The notes under the pieces are model-generated. The model worked only from the letters and a program-made list of their open reading frames with translations, was not told where the DNA came from and made no database searches. Both the position numbers and the translations under genes were made by a program. This document shows, piece by piece, positions 1 to 12,253 of a stretch of 64,000 bases of DNA. Position 1 is the first letter of the stretch; every line of letters begins with the position of its first letter. The stretch is taken from the NCBI RefSeq assembly GCF_017312725.1, contig NZ_BOPO01000127.1, positions 1 through 64,000 on the forward strand. Direction: 5' to 3'. The stretch comes from Actinocatenispora comari (GTDB lineage Bacteria > Actinomycetota > Actinomycetes > Mycobacteriales > Micromonosporaceae).

Positions 1-1020
1 GGCGGGCGGCGGGTGCTGCTCGCCGGCCGGCCCACCGGCACCGGTGACGGCGTCGTGCTGGCTCAGCCGGTACCGCGGCTGCTGCCGGCGGCGGCAGTGC
101 TGCCGCTGGCGTTGGCGCTGGTCGCCGGGCTGATCGCCGGCCTGCTCGCCGGGGTGTTGCTGGCCCGCCGGCTGTCCGGCCCGATCCGACGGGCGGCCGG
201 TGCGGCGCGGCGGATGTCCGCCGGGGACCGGAGCGTACGGCTGCCGGTGGAGGATCCGGCCGAGGTGGCGGAGCTGTCGTCGGCGCTGAACCAGCTGGCC
301 GGCGCGCTGACCGAGAGTGAGGGCCGGCAGCGCGAGTTCCTGCTGTCGGTGTCGCACGAGCTGCGTACCCCGCTGACCGCGATCCGCGGCTACGGCGAGG
401 CGCTCGCCGACGGCGTACTGCCGGACGAGGCCGCGGTGCGTTCCGCCGGCGCCACCGTGCTCGCCGAGTCGGCCCGGCTGGACCGGCTGGTGACCGACCT
501 GCTCGCGCTGGCCCGGCTGGCCGCGCAGGACTTCCCGATCGAGCTGGTCGACGTCGACCTGGTCGACCTGATCACCGCGGCGTCGACCGCCTGGGCCGCG
601 CGGTGCCGGACCAGCGGCCTGGTGCTGCGCACCGAGGTACCGCCGGGTCCGGTCGGCGTGCGCACCGACCCGGGCCGGCTGCGGCAGGTGCTGGACGGCC
701 TGGTGGAGAACGCGTTCCGGGTGGTACCGCCCGGCGGGCCGGTGGTGCTCGCGGTGCGCACCGACGGCCGGCAGGCGGTGCTGGAGGTACGCGACGGCGG
801 GCCGGGGTTGTCCGACGACGACCTGGCGACCGCGTTCGAGCGGGGCCGGCTGTACCGCAAGTACCGCGGGGTCCGCCGGGTCGGCACCGGGCTGGGGCTC
901 GCGCTCGCGGCCCGGCTGGTGGACCGGCTTGGCGGCCGGATCACCGCCGGCCACGCCCCCGAGGGCGGTGCCGCCTTCACTGTGACCCTGCCGGTCACCG
1001 CGCCACCCGCGGCACGGTGA
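1..1020 (+). CDS. Sensor histidine kinase, C-terminal part (cut by window start)
   Basis: The reading frame is open from base 1, so the true start and the sensor part lie outside the window. What remains has a membrane segment (about residues 25-50 of the visible part), a HAMP linker, a HisKA dimerisation domain with the phospho-acceptor histidine in SVSHELRTPLTAIRG, and a HATPase domain with N box (LVENAFR), G1 box (DGGPGLS) and G2 box (GTGLGLALA). It should autophosphorylate on the HisKA histidine and pass the phosphate to a response regulator, which is probably encoded just upstream and not visible here. The signal cannot be told from this part. Confidence 0.95.
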   Translation, partial: GGRRVLLAGRPTGTGDGVVLAQPVPRLLPAAAVLPLALALVAGLIAGLLAGVLLARRLSGPIRRAAGAARRMSAGDRSVRLPVEDPAEVAELSSALNQLAGALTESEGRQREFLLSVSHELRTPLTAIRGYGEALADGVLPDEAAVRSAGATVLAESARLDRLVTDLLALARLAAQDFPIELVDVDLVDLITAASTAWAARCRTSGLVLRTEVPPGPVGVRTDPGRLRQVLDGLVENAFRVVPPGGPVVLAVRTDGRQAVLEVRDGGPGLSDDDLATAFERGRLYRKYRGVRRVGTGLGLALAARLVDRLGGRITAGHAPEGGAAFTVTLPVTAPPAAR

Positions 1021-1193
1021 CGCAGCCCTTCCCCGCGCCGGGTGTGCGGCGCCGCCACCGCCCCGGCCGATCCTTACCTGATCCGAACATTCGCCTGACG
1101 CCAGCCGCGTCCGCGGGCGGCAGGCTGTCGCTGTCGTGTTCGGCTACGAGGTGTCGACAGCCCTTCCTGTCGGCGCCCGGCGAAGGAGGAACG

Positions 1194-1739
1194 GTGCGGG
1201 ACAGGAATCGTACGGGTCGGCGCTGGGCACTCGCCGCGACCGCGGGCGTGGCCGGGTTGGTCGTCCTCACCGGCTGCGGTGCGGCCGCGACCACCGCCGG
1301 CGACGTGGACTCGGTGGACCAGCAGGCGATGTCCGCGCTCGGCATCTCGACGACGGACACCTCGGACGTGTCCACCACGACGAGCCCCAGCGCGTCCGCC
1401 ACTCCGGGCGGCCAGCAGGCCCGGCACAAGCATCCGCGGCTGCGCCGGTACCTGCGGAAGCACACCCTGCACGGCAGCGTCACGGTGCAGACCAAGAAGG
1501 GCCCGCAGACGGTCGCGGTACAGCGCGGCACCGTGGTGTCGGTGACCTCGACGGAACTGACCGTCAAGTCCTCCGACGGCTTCACCGAGACCTGGCGGCT
1601 GACCGACAAGACCCGGGTACGCGCCCACCAGCAGCGCACCGCGGCGTCCGCGGTGAAGCCGAACGAGCAGATCGGCGTCGCCGGCCGGGAGCAGGGCAAG
1701 ACCGACACCGCCCGCCTGGTCGTGGTGGTCGACAAGTAG
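1194..1739 (+). CDS. Putative lipoprotein, DUF5666-like
   Basis: 181 aa from GTG 1194, which has a good ribosome site (GAAGGAGG) 5 bases upstream; the open frame runs much further 5' but only as a shadow of the kinase. The N-terminus is a lipoprotein signal: basic residues, a hydrophobic stretch and the lipobox LTGC. A Ser/Thr-rich linker follows, then a small beta-rich part (GSVTVQTKKGPQTVAVQRG, then TELTVKSSDG) that resembles DUF5666-type domains. It lies 173 bases after the kinase in the same direction. A periplasm-side partner of that signalling system is possible but is only an inference. Confidence 0.8.
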   Translation: MRDRNRTGRRWALAATAGVAGLVVLTGCGAAATTAGDVDSVDQQAMSALGISTTDTSDVSTTTSPSASATPGGQQARHKHPRLRRYLRKHTLHGSVTVQTKKGPQTVAVQRGTVVSVTSTELTVKSSDGFTETWRLTDKTRVRAHQQRTAASAVKPNEQIGVAGREQGKTDTARLVVVVDK

Positions 1740-1896
1740 ACCACCGGTCGCCCGACCGGCCACCGCCGGCGGGTACGACGGGGGCTCGGGGCCGAGCCGG
1801 TGTCGGCGACGTTGGTGGACGCCCACAGCGCGATCGGAGATTTCTTATCCGGCTCCGTCTCCGTCGGTGCCGGGCATGCCGCGGGACAATCGGTCG

Positions 1897-2490
1897 ATGA
1901 GCCGCCCGACCGGCGCGAAGGCACGAGACCCGGCCAAACCGGATCCGACGATCACCGGTGCCAAGATCGCGCTGGTCGGCGCCATCGCGGCGGCCCTGAT
2001 CGGGGCGGCGAGCACGATCACCGTGGCGCTGGTGCAGCGGCGCGGCTCCGACGCCGCGCCGGGGGCCGTCGACGCGGCGCCGTCCGGCCGGTCGACGGCG
2101 CCCCGGACGCCGACGGCCGGGACGACGCGTGCCGCACCCGCCGACCCGCACGGAGCGTCACCATCGGCAACCGGGACGGCCCCCGACGGCGTGACCTACC
2201 GCTGCACCGGCTCGGCGCCGGCCGGAATCGACATCTCCTACGGGCCGTCCACCGGAGGATCGCAGGCGGCCAGCCTCCCCTTCACCGCGCGCGAGCGGCT
2301 CACGGTGTCGGCGCGGTACTACTCGATCACCGCGCAACTGAACGGCAGTGGCCACGTCAGCTGCACGATCACCCTGACCGACGCCGGCCGTACCGTGTCC
2401 GCCAGCGGTACCGCCCGGGGCGGCTTCAACAGCGCGCGCCCACAGATCTGCTCCGGCTTCGACGAGCACCGCTGGAACACCTGCGGCTGA
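1897..2490 (+). CDS. Hypothetical membrane-anchored protein
   Basis: 197 aa if read from ATG 1897; GTG 1867 and ATG 1876 are in frame and possible, and no start has a convincing ribosome site. A short basic N-terminus precedes one membrane segment (about residues 20-42, rich in Ala/Ile), then an Ala/Pro/Thr linker and a C-terminal extracytoplasmic part with three cysteines near the ends (YRCTGS, SCTI, QICSGF). Family not recognised. Coding is supported by strong third-position GC bias and a defined C-terminal fold-like region. Confidence 0.7.
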   Translation: MSRPTGAKARDPAKPDPTITGAKIALVGAIAAALIGAASTITVALVQRRGSDAAPGAVDAAPSGRSTAPRTPTAGTTRAAPADPHGASPSATGTAPDGVTYRCTGSAPAGIDISYGPSTGGSQAASLPFTARERLTVSARYYSITAQLNGSGHVSCTITLTDAGRTVSASGTARGGFNSARPQICSGFDEHRWNTCG

Positions 2491-2625
2491 CCCACGGTGC
2501 GGGGTACGTCGGGCCGCGCCGGATTCGGCTTCCCGAGGCCCCGACGGAACGGCGTGGGGACCTCTTATCCGAATGAGATCGGTGCGGTCTTTTCGGTTCG
2601 GCGTGGATTGCGGTACACACAGGGC

Positions 2626-3456
2626 ATGGCAGGCGGAGTCCGGCGGGCGGCACTGTGCGCGGTGTCGCTCGGCGCCGTGCTGTTCGCCGCCGCCGGCTGC
2701 GTCCGTACCTACCTGCCCGAGGCGCCGGTCGTCAGCAAGTCACCCACGCCGGTGGGCAGCAGCTGCAGCGCGTCATCGACCGGCCTGCCCGGTCTCGGAG
2801 TCACCCCCGACGGCTCGACCCCCGGGGCGTACGGCGGACTGCCGACGGCCGGGGCGCAGCCGGGTGCCGGTGCGCCGACGACCGGGGCGCCCGGCGCCGG
2901 CGGCGGGGAAACCGACGGACCGGTGCCGCCGACCGCCACCGCCCCGCCGTACCCGACCGGCACCTACCGGCCGCCGGGCGGGGCCACCGGAACGCCCGGC
3001 ACCGGGCCGCCCACCGGCGGCATCGGCACCCCCAACCCCGGCGTGCCCGGCGAGACCGGCTGCCCGAGCACCTCGCCGGCGCCCAGCCAGCCCGGTACGG
3101 GCCTGCCACCCGGCCCGGGGACCACGGTCCCGCTGCCCACCGGTACCGGACCGATCGGCGGTGCGCCGGCGCCCGCGGTGACGGCGTGCCCGGCGTACGC
3201 GCCGAGCGACCGGACGATCCTCACCCTCGCCGCGCTGAAGGCGACGGACGGGCTGCCCACCGGTACCACGGTGGCGGCCCGGCGCTGCGCCGACGAGTAC
3301 CTGGTCGCGGACCTGTCCGCGCCGAAGGTGGGCACCATCCGGGCGGTGCTCCAGCACGGCACCGGCGGCTGGCACGCGGTGGCGGTCGGCTCGTACCCGT
3401 GTCACGCGCTGAGCACCGCCCCACCCGCCGCCCGCAACCTCCTCGACTGCACCTGA
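2626..3456 (+). CDS. Pro/Gly/Thr-rich lipoprotein
   Basis: 276 aa from ATG 2626. The N-terminus reads as a lipoprotein signal ending in lipobox AAAGC. Residues about 40-190 are low-complexity Pro/Gly/Thr/Ala, a likely cell-wall-spanning spacer. The last 85 residues look folded (ACPAYAPSD, then RRCADEYLVADLSAP, then a C-terminal pair SYPC...LLDC). Those cysteines may form disulfides outside the membrane. It is the third exported small protein in a row. The function is unknown; a cell-envelope role is inferred from the signal only. Confidence 0.8.
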   Translation: MAGGVRRAALCAVSLGAVLFAAAGCVRTYLPEAPVVSKSPTPVGSSCSASSTGLPGLGVTPDGSTPGAYGGLPTAGAQPGAGAPTTGAPGAGGGETDGPVPPTATAPPYPTGTYRPPGGATGTPGTGPPTGGIGTPNPGVPGETGCPSTSPAPSQPGTGLPPGPGTTVPLPTGTGPIGGAPAPAVTACPAYAPSDRTILTLAALKATDGLPTGTTVAARRCADEYLVADLSAPKVGTIRAVLQHGTGGWHAVAVGSYPCHALSTAPPAARNLLDCT

Positions 3457-3492
3457 CCCGTCGAACGCCGTCGCCGGCGGCGGTCGGATCGA

Positions 3493-4074
3493 TCAGGACG
3501 GGGCGGCGTAGGAGTGGCGGTCGGCGACCATGAGCCACTCGTCGCGGGCGACGCCCTCGTGCACTTCGGCGTCGGGTACCAGGCGGACCCGGCGGAAGCC
3601 GGCCTTCTGGTAGGCGCGCTGCGCCCGGTAGTTGTGTGACATCGCGGACAGTGCCACGCGCCGGGCGCCGAGGGTGCCGAACAGGTGGTCGAGGGTGAGC
3701 CGGAGCATCCGGGTCCCGAGGCCGGCGCCCCAGAGCTCGGGCCGGCCGACGAACAGATCCATCCCGTACGGGTTGTCCAAAGTGGACAGTCGCAGCACCG
3801 CGGCGTCCGCGGCGAAGTCGCGCCAGCGGTAGAACTGCAGGTAGCCCACCGGCATCCCGTGGTACTCGGCGATCAGGCAGTGGATCGGCACCGTGCCGGC
3901 GAGCCGCGGTGTGTACTTCGCGGTGACGTCGAGCAGTGACATCGGGCGATCCCGGCCGCCGAACCAGCTCAGCACGCGCGGGTCCGACAGCCAGCCGGCC
4001 ATCGTGGCGAAGTCGCCCTCGCCCATCGGCCGCACCGCCAGGTCCCCGTCCACCAGCACATCCACCCCACCCAT
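3493..4074 (-). CDS. GNAT N-acetyltransferase, AAC(6')-like
   Basis: 193 aa. It has the GNAT fold pattern of the aminoglycoside 6'-acetyltransferase type: an N-terminal LAVRPMGEGDF strand-helix, a middle GYLQFYR strand, the acetyl-CoA loop GRPELWGAGLGTRMLRL (motif A, Q/RxxGxG/A-like) and the motif B segment NYRAQRAYQKAGF. It transfers acetyl from acetyl-CoA to an amine. Similarity to aminoglycoside-resistance enzymes is at family level only, so the substrate is unknown. It is convergent with the upstream lipoprotein gene and divergent from the helicase gene. Confidence 0.9.
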   Translation of the reverse strand: MGGVDVLVDGDLAVRPMGEGDFATMAGWLSDPRVLSWFGGRDRPMSLLDVTAKYTPRLAGTVPIHCLIAEYHGMPVGYLQFYRWRDFAADAAVLRLSTLDNPYGMDLFVGRPELWGAGLGTRMLRLTLDHLFGTLGARRVALSAMSHNYRAQRAYQKAGFRRVRLVPDAEVHEGVARDEWLMVADRHSYAAPS

Positions 4075-4210
4075 GCTCTCGTACCGGCACCACGCCGCCG
4101 GCAGCCACCCGCGGGTGTCCCGGTCCGGTACCGGGGGAAACGAGCGTCCGGCCGGGCCGGCCGCGCCCTACCGGCGAGCCCCGGTAGGTGACGCAGAGTT
4201 TCATGGCAGG

Positions 4211-7627
<3,417 letters not shown>

Positions 7628-7892
7628 GCAACGGCCGGCGCCACCAGCCGAAGCCGGAACGGGGTGTGGTTGAGCGCACCGTCGACCGCGGTGACGACGC
7701 GGTGGCCGGTCGATGCAGCCCATCCTGCCCACGGTGCGTAGCCGGAAACGGTTCGGGTTGCGCCGCCCGTACGGCTGGGGCGCGTTCTCCGGTTACCGTG
7801 ACGGGGACAACGGTCGCACGCCTCGCGCTGGTGACGACCGACGCGGGGTGCGGCGGGGTGCCTCGGGCCGGCGACCGTGGCGAGGAGGAACG

Positions 7893-8825
7893 ATGTCGAA
7901 CTACGGACCGCCCGGCGGCTACCCGGGAGCGCCGCAGGACCCGTGGCAGCAGGGTGGCGGCCAACCCGGCGGTTCCTCGCCGTACGGGCCGCCCGATCCC
8001 GCGGCGAACCCGCCCGGCCAGCCGCCGTACGGGCAGCCGAACGGCCCCGGTTACGGGGGTCAGCCGAGCGGCCCCGGTTACGGGGGTCAGCCGAGCGGCC
8101 CCGGTTACGGCGGCCAGCCGAGCGGGCCTGGGTACGGGGGTCAGCCGAGCGGGCCACCCGGGTACGGCCAGGATCCGTCCAGCGGCGCCGGCTACGGCCA
8201 GCCCAGCGGGCCGGGATACGGGCAGCCCGGTCCATACGGCCAGGATCCGTACGGGCAGACCACGCCGATGCCGCCGGGGCCGGGCGGTCCCGGCATGCCG
8301 CCCGGTGGCGGACCGCCGCCGTACGGCGGGGGTGGCGGCTGGGGGCCCGGCGGTTTCAACCAGCCGCCGAAAAAGAGCAAGGGCCCGATGATCGCGATCA
8401 TCGTGGTGGTCGCGGTGGTGCTGCTCGGGGTGGTCGGCGTCGGTGTCTGGGCGATCGCCGGGCGCGGTGGCGGCCCCGACCCGAACCCGACCCCGACCGC
8501 GCGGCCCACCAGCGCGAGCCCGTCGCCGACGTCGGAGAGCCCCAGCCCGTCCGAGTCACCGACGCCGTCGGCGACGCTGCCGGGTGGCGACGCGTACTCG
8601 GTCCAGGAGGGTCAGTGCGTCAAGAACGAGGGCACCGACTCGAAGCCGAACCTGAAGATCGTCGACTGCGCCAAGGGCACGTACAAGGTGCTGAAGAAGT
8701 ACCGCGGCACCCACGACACGGACAAGTGCAAGAACGTGGCCGGCTCGGACAGCAGCTACTACCAGAAGTTCGGCAGCGACCTGTCCAGCCTGGACTTCGT
8801 GCTCTGCCTGCAGAAGCAGGACTGA
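7893..8825 (+). CDS. LppU-like membrane protein with Tyr/Gly/Pro repeats
   Basis: 310 aa from ATG 7893 with ribosome site GAGGAGG. The N-terminal 160 residues are Pro/Gly/Tyr/Gln-rich and carry four 9-residue units of the QPSGPGYGG type. One membrane segment follows (MIAIIVVVAVVLLGVVGVG, about 167-190), then a Thr/Ser/Pro linker and a C-terminal domain of about 75 residues with four cysteines (GQCV, VDCA, DKCK, VLCL). That tail matches the LppU/SCO3897-type domain of actinobacteria. The long cytoplasmic part before a single membrane segment is common in this group. Function unknown. The next gene is a paralog. Confidence 0.85.
   Translation: MSNYGPPGGYPGAPQDPWQQGGGQPGGSSPYGPPDPAANPPGQPPYGQPNGPGYGGQPSGPGYGGQPSGPGYGGQPSGPGYGGQPSGPPGYGQDPSSGAGYGQPSGPGYGQPGPYGQDPYGQTTPMPPGPGGPGMPPGGGPPPYGGGGGWGPGGFNQPPKKSKGPMIAIIVVVAVVLLGVVGVGVWAIAGRGGGPDPNPTPTARPTSASPSPTSESPSPSESPTPSATLPGGDAYSVQEGQCVKNEGTDSKPNLKIVDCAKGTYKVLKKYRGTHDTDKCKNVAGSDSSYYQKFGSDLSSLDFVLCLQKQD
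8034..8141 (+). repeat. In-gene tandem repeat, four 27-bp units
   Basis: Four consecutive 27-bp units encode QPSGPGYGG-type nonapeptides, with a fifth degenerate unit after them. Differences between units are mostly silent, so the amino-acid pattern seems to be kept by selection. Confidence 0.9.
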
Positions 8826-8980
8826 CCGGCATCACACGCTGAAGAGCGACACCGTCACCGTCCGTCGAGCATCGTTCCCGACGGGCGGTGCGGTGTGCGT
8901 ACCGGCACCGGGGGACCTGACAGCGCCGGTTACCGTTGCTGTCCAGTTCGCGCGGACGCGGATGTAGCCGAGGAGGATCG

Positions 8981-9817
8981 ATGTCGCACTACGGGCCGCC
9001 AGGTGGTGACCGGCCGTACGGGCAGCCGGACGGGTCCTGGCCCGGGCCACCCCCCGGCCCGCCGGAGCAGTCCCCGTTCGGTGGGCAGCCCGGTGGCGGT
9101 TTCGGCGGTCCCCCGCCGGCCGGCCCGCCCGGGCCGATGCCCGACGAGTCCAACCCGTTCGGCGGTCCGCCGCCCACCCCGCCGCAGGGCGGCTTCGGCG
9201 CTCCGCCGCCGGATCCGGGTTTCGGTGCCCCGGCGAACTCCGGTTTCGGTGCGCCGCCGCCGGACGGCGCGTTCGGTGCCCCGCCGCCGGACGGCGGTTT
9301 CGGTGCGCCGCCGCCGGACGGCGGGTTCGGCGGCTTCGAGGCGAACCCGGCGGGCCCGCCGTCGTGGGACGGCGGTGGCGCGCCGATGTCGCCGCCGCAG
9401 CAGCCCAAGAAGGGCAAGGGTCCGCTGGTCCTGGTCATCGTGCTGATCGTGGTGGTGCTGCTGGGCGGCGGTGGCGCCGGCTGGTACTTCTTCTTCGGCC
9501 CCGGCAAGTCGCACTCCAGCACCGAGGCGAAGGGCGGCGACAAGGGCAAGGGCTCGGCGAGCCCGTCCACCAGCCCGAGCGGTGAGGTCAAGGCGGCCGG
9601 CGTGCAGAAGGGCGACTGCGTGGTGCCGCCCAAGACCGGCAACAGTGTCACGCCGTCGAAGTGCTCGGCGAAGGGCGCGTTGAAGGTCATCGACCGGATC
9701 AACGGCACCACCAACGACGCCAAGTGCCCGAAGCCGGAGACGAACTACACGTACAAGTTCACCTCCTACGCGGACAGCAAGAAGTCGTTCGTGCTGTGCC
9801 TGGCCACCCAGAAGTGA
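8981..9817 (+). CDS. LppU-like membrane protein, paralog of the preceding gene
   Basis: 278 aa from ATG 8981 with ribosome site GAGGAGG. It has the same plan as the previous gene: a MSxYGPPGG start, a Pro/Gly-rich cytoplasmic part with nonapeptide repeats (FGAPPPDGG type, about residues 70-118), one membrane segment (GPLVLVIVLIVVVLLGGGG, about 147-166), a Ser/Lys linker and a C-terminal domain with four cysteines (GDCV, SKCS, AKCP, VLCL). The repeat sequence differs from its neighbour although the period is the same. A tandem duplication followed by divergence of the repeats is likely. Its last codons are part of a 17-bp tandem array. Confidence 0.85.
   Translation: MSHYGPPGGDRPYGQPDGSWPGPPPGPPEQSPFGGQPGGGFGGPPPAGPPGPMPDESNPFGGPPPTPPQGGFGAPPPDPGFGAPANSGFGAPPPDGAFGAPPPDGGFGAPPPDGGFGGFEANPAGPPSWDGGGAPMSPPQQPKKGKGPLVLVIVLIVVVLLGGGGAGWYFFFGPGKSHSSTEAKGGDKGKGSASPSTSPSGEVKAAGVQKGDCVVPPKTGNSVTPSKCSAKGALKVIDRINGTTNDAKCPKPETNYTYKFTSYADSKKSFVLCLATQK
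9190..9330 (+). repeat. In-gene 27-bp-period repeats (GFGAPPPDG type)
   Basis: About five 27-bp units encode variants of the nonapeptide FGAPPPDGG. One unit is altered to FGAPANSG. The period equals that of the neighbouring paralog, but the unit sequence is unrelated. Confidence 0.85.
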
Positions 9818-9852
9818 CGGCCACCCAGAAGTGATCGCCACTCAGAAGTGAC
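9802..9852 (+). repeat. Three tandem 17-bp units across a stop codon
   Basis: Units 9802-9818, 9819-9835 and 9836-9852 follow GGCCACCCAGAAGTGAC with 0, 1 and about 2 changes. The first unit contains the last codons and TGA stop of the LppU-like gene, so the gene's 3' end has been copied twice beyond the stop. Confidence 0.9.
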
Positions 9853-9904
9853 CGCCACGTAATCGGATGGTGCTCCCCCGGCGGGCGGCTTAGCCTTGCG
9901 CCCC

Positions 9905-11164
9905 ATGGGGGAGCCCGGGTCGACACGTGGTCCCGGGTCGACGCGCAGCCCTGGGCCGCTGCGCAGCACCGGGTTCCGGCGCTACCTCGGTGCCCGGCTG
10001 GTGTCGGTGCTCGGCAGCGGGTTCGCCACCATCGCGCTCGCGTTCGCGGTCCTCGACCTGACCGGCTCGTCCGCCGACCTCGGCCTGGTGCTCGCCGCAC
10101 GCAGCGTCCCGCTGGTGGTGTTCCTGCTGCTGGGTGGCGTGTTCGCGGACCGGCTGCCGCGGCACCTGGTGATGGTCGCGGCCAACCTCGTCTCGTTCGC
10201 CACCCAGGCCGTCGCCGCGGCCCTGGTGCTCACCGGCGTGGCGCAGATCTGGCAGCTCGCGGTGATCGAGGCGGTCAACGGTACGGCGGTCGCGTTCATC
10301 ATGCCGGCGATGACCGGGGTGCTGCCCCAGCTGGTACCGCGGGAGCAGTTGCAGCAGGCCAGCGCGCTCGGCGGGTTCGCCCGCAACGGCGGCAGCATCG
10401 CCGGTGCCGCGCTCGGTGGCATCGCGGTGGCCGCGTTCGGTTCCGGCTGGGGGCTCGCCGTCGACGCCGCCTCGTTCGCGGTCAGCGCGGCGCTGCTGGT
10501 CGGCCTGCGGTTGCCGGCAGCGGACCGGGCCGAGGCCACCTCGGTACTGCGCGACCTGCGGGACGGCTGGCGCGAGTTCGCCTCCCGCACCTGGCTGTGG
10601 GTGGTGGTACTGGCGTTCGGCGTGATCAACGCGGTCGAGGCCGGCGCCTGGACCACGCTCGGCCCGGTGATCGCGGACGAGACGTTCGGTCGCAAGGTGT
10701 GGGGGCTCGCGGTCTCCGCACAGTCGGCCGGCCTGCTCGTCGCGATGGTGGTGCTGCTCCGGTACCGGCCGCGCCGGCCGCTGCTGGTCGGCATGGCCGG
10801 GGTGTTCGGGCTGGTACCGGCCATGGCGGCGCTGGGGCTCTGGCCGCACGGCTGGCCGTTGCTGCTGGTGCTGGCGCTGGCCGGCGGGTTCGGGATCGGG
10901 CTGTTCTCGGTCACCTGGGAGACGTCGCTCGCCACTCACGTGCCGCTGGACGCGCTGTCCCGGGTCTCCTCGTACGACGCGCTCGGCTCGTTCGTGGCAC
11001 TGCCACTGGGGCAGGTGGCGGCCGGCTGGCTCGGCGCCGCGTTCCCGGCCCGGGCGGTGGCCGGGCTCGGCGCGGTGGTGGTCGCCGTGACGGTGGCGGC
11101 CGGACTGCTGAGCCGGTCGGTACGGGACCTGCCGGCGGCGCCGCCCGCCGTGCCGGGCCGGTGA
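9905..11164 (+). CDS. MFS transporter (exporter type)
   Basis: 419 aa from ATG 9905; TTG 9896 is an in-frame alternative. About 12 hydrophobic segments are visible. The MFS motif A between segments 2 and 3 reads GGVFADRLPRH (G-x-x-x-D-R-x-x-R/K type). The first 25 residues are a hydrophilic Gly/Ser/Pro tail. It resembles the drug or macrolide-efflux branch with a YRPRRPLLVGM loop before segment 8. Substrate unknown. It is followed by a small DUF6314 gene 42 bases later on the same strand. Confidence 0.92.
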   Translation: MGEPGSTRGPGSTRSPGPLRSTGFRRYLGARLVSVLGSGFATIALAFAVLDLTGSSADLGLVLAARSVPLVVFLLLGGVFADRLPRHLVMVAANLVSFATQAVAAALVLTGVAQIWQLAVIEAVNGTAVAFIMPAMTGVLPQLVPREQLQQASALGGFARNGGSIAGAALGGIAVAAFGSGWGLAVDAASFAVSAALLVGLRLPAADRAEATSVLRDLRDGWREFASRTWLWVVVLAFGVINAVEAGAWTTLGPVIADETFGRKVWGLAVSAQSAGLLVAMVVLLRYRPRRPLLVGMAGVFGLVPAMAALGLWPHGWPLLLVLALAGGFGIGLFSVTWETSLATHVPLDALSRVSSYDALGSFVALPLGQVAAGWLGAAFPARAVAGLGAVVVAVTVAAGLLSRSVRDLPAAPPAVPGR

Positions 11165-11206
11165 GCCGAGCTCGGTGGCGGCCGGGCCGGATGCGACGCT
11201 GGAGCG

Positions 11207-11641
11207 GTGAACGACGTGCGTTACCCGGTGCCGGACACGATCGCCTACCTGGCCGGCCGGTGGCGGCTGGACCGCGGGCTCACCGACGCGCGCGCCGGCC
11301 AGACCGGCACGTTCACCGGGTTCGGCGAGTTCGTGCCGGTGCCCGGCGGCCTCGACTACACCGAACGCGGCGAGTTGACGTTCGGCCCGCACCGGGGCCC
11401 GGCCTGGCGGCGGCTGCGGTACCGCGGCGACGGCGCGCTGGTCCGGGTCGAGTTCGAGGACGGCCGGTTCTTCCACGACCTCGATCTGCGCGGCGGCGCC
11501 TGGTCGGTGACGCACCCGTGCCGTGCGGACGGGTACGCCGGCGGGTTCCGGGTGACGTCGGCCGACTCGTTCGTGCAGGACTGGACGGTCACCGGGCCGG
11601 CGAAGGACCTGCACCTGCTGACCACGTTCGACCGGGTCTGA
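11207..11641 (+). CDS. DUF6314 family protein
   Basis: 144 aa from GTG 11207. The sequence matches the DUF6314 pattern: an N-terminal YLAGRWRLDR, a G-E-x-x-F segment (FTGFGEFVPV), a paired Y-x-E-x-G-E-L (YTERGELTFG), a DGRFFHDL strand and HPCRADGYAGGF near the end, all suggesting a single lipocalin-like beta barrel. Role unknown. Its position just before an ArsR-type gene may reflect co-regulation, but that gene has its own promoter-operator. Confidence 0.85.
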   Translation: MNDVRYPVPDTIAYLAGRWRLDRGLTDARAGQTGTFTGFGEFVPVPGGLDYTERGELTFGPHRGPAWRRLRYRGDGALVRVEFEDGRFFHDLDLRGGAWSVTHPCRADGYAGGFRVTSADSFVQDWTVTGPAKDLHLLTTFDRV

Positions 11642-11661
11642 CCGCCCCTCGTCGAGCGGTT

Positions 11662-11688
11662 CTTTGCAAAGCTGGTAGCTTTGCAAAG
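11662..11688 (+). promoter_or_regulatory. Double palindromic operator before the ArsR-type gene
   Basis: Two copies of the perfect palindrome CTTTGCAAAG (11662-11671 and 11679-11688) sit 17 bp apart, the second ending 1 base before the ATG. This is a natural autoregulatory operator for the ArsR-family protein encoded next. Confidence 0.7.
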
Positions 11689-11689
11689 C

Positions 11690-12253
11690 ATGACGGAGGA
11701 GGAGCGGGCCCGACGCGTCGAAGGCGCAGCGCTCCGCCATCCCATCCGGGCCCAACTGCTCGACCTGGTGCGCGAGCTCGGCACGGTGACCTCGACCGAG
11801 GCGGCCCGCCGGCTCGGCCACAGCAGCGGCCTCTGCTCGTTCCACCTGCGCCAGCTCGCCCGGTACGGCTACCTCGAACCGGCGCCGGCTCGCGGCCGGG
11901 TGCGGCCCTGGCGGTTGCGCGGGGTGGAGCCGGCGGCCGAAACGGCCCCGGTGACCGGGCTCGGCGAGCTGTCCCGCGAGCTGGAGGACGAGGGGTACCG
12001 GCGCTGGTTGGCGCAGCGCGCCGACGCACCGCCGGAGTGGCAGGCCGACGCCGCCGACAGCGCGGTCCTCTACCTGACCCCGGCCGAGCTGCAGGCCCTG
12101 GCCGGGGAGATCCGTGGCGTGCTGCACCGGTACGCGGGCCGGGAGCACGACCCGAGCGCCCGCCCCGCCGGAGCCGGACCGGTCGGCGCGGTCCTGCGGC
12201 TGTTCCCGCTGCTGCCCGAGACACCACTGCCCGAGACGAAGGATCGACCATGA
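11690..12253 (+). CDS. ArsR-type winged-helix regulator
   Basis: 187 aa from ATG 11690; TTG 11681 in frame would lie inside the operator. The N-terminal winged helix is clear: RHPIRAQLLDLVREL, then TSTEAARRLGHSSGLCSFHLRQLARYGYLEP. A longer C-terminal region (about residues 85-187) has Glu/Arg-rich helices typical of the subgroup with an added dimerisation or ligand domain. No metal-binding CxC pattern is seen, so a metal sensor is unlikely. Palindromes overlap its promoter, suggesting self-repression. Its stop overlaps a 21-codon ORF (ATGA), and def follows. Confidence 0.9.
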   Translation: MTEEERARRVEGAALRHPIRAQLLDLVRELGTVTSTEAARRLGHSSGLCSFHLRQLARYGYLEPAPARGRVRPWRLRGVEPAAETAPVTGLGELSRELEDEGYRRWLAQRADAPPEWQADAADSAVLYLTPAELQALAGEIRGVLHRYAGREHDPSARPAGAGPVGAVLRLFPLLPETPLPETKDRP

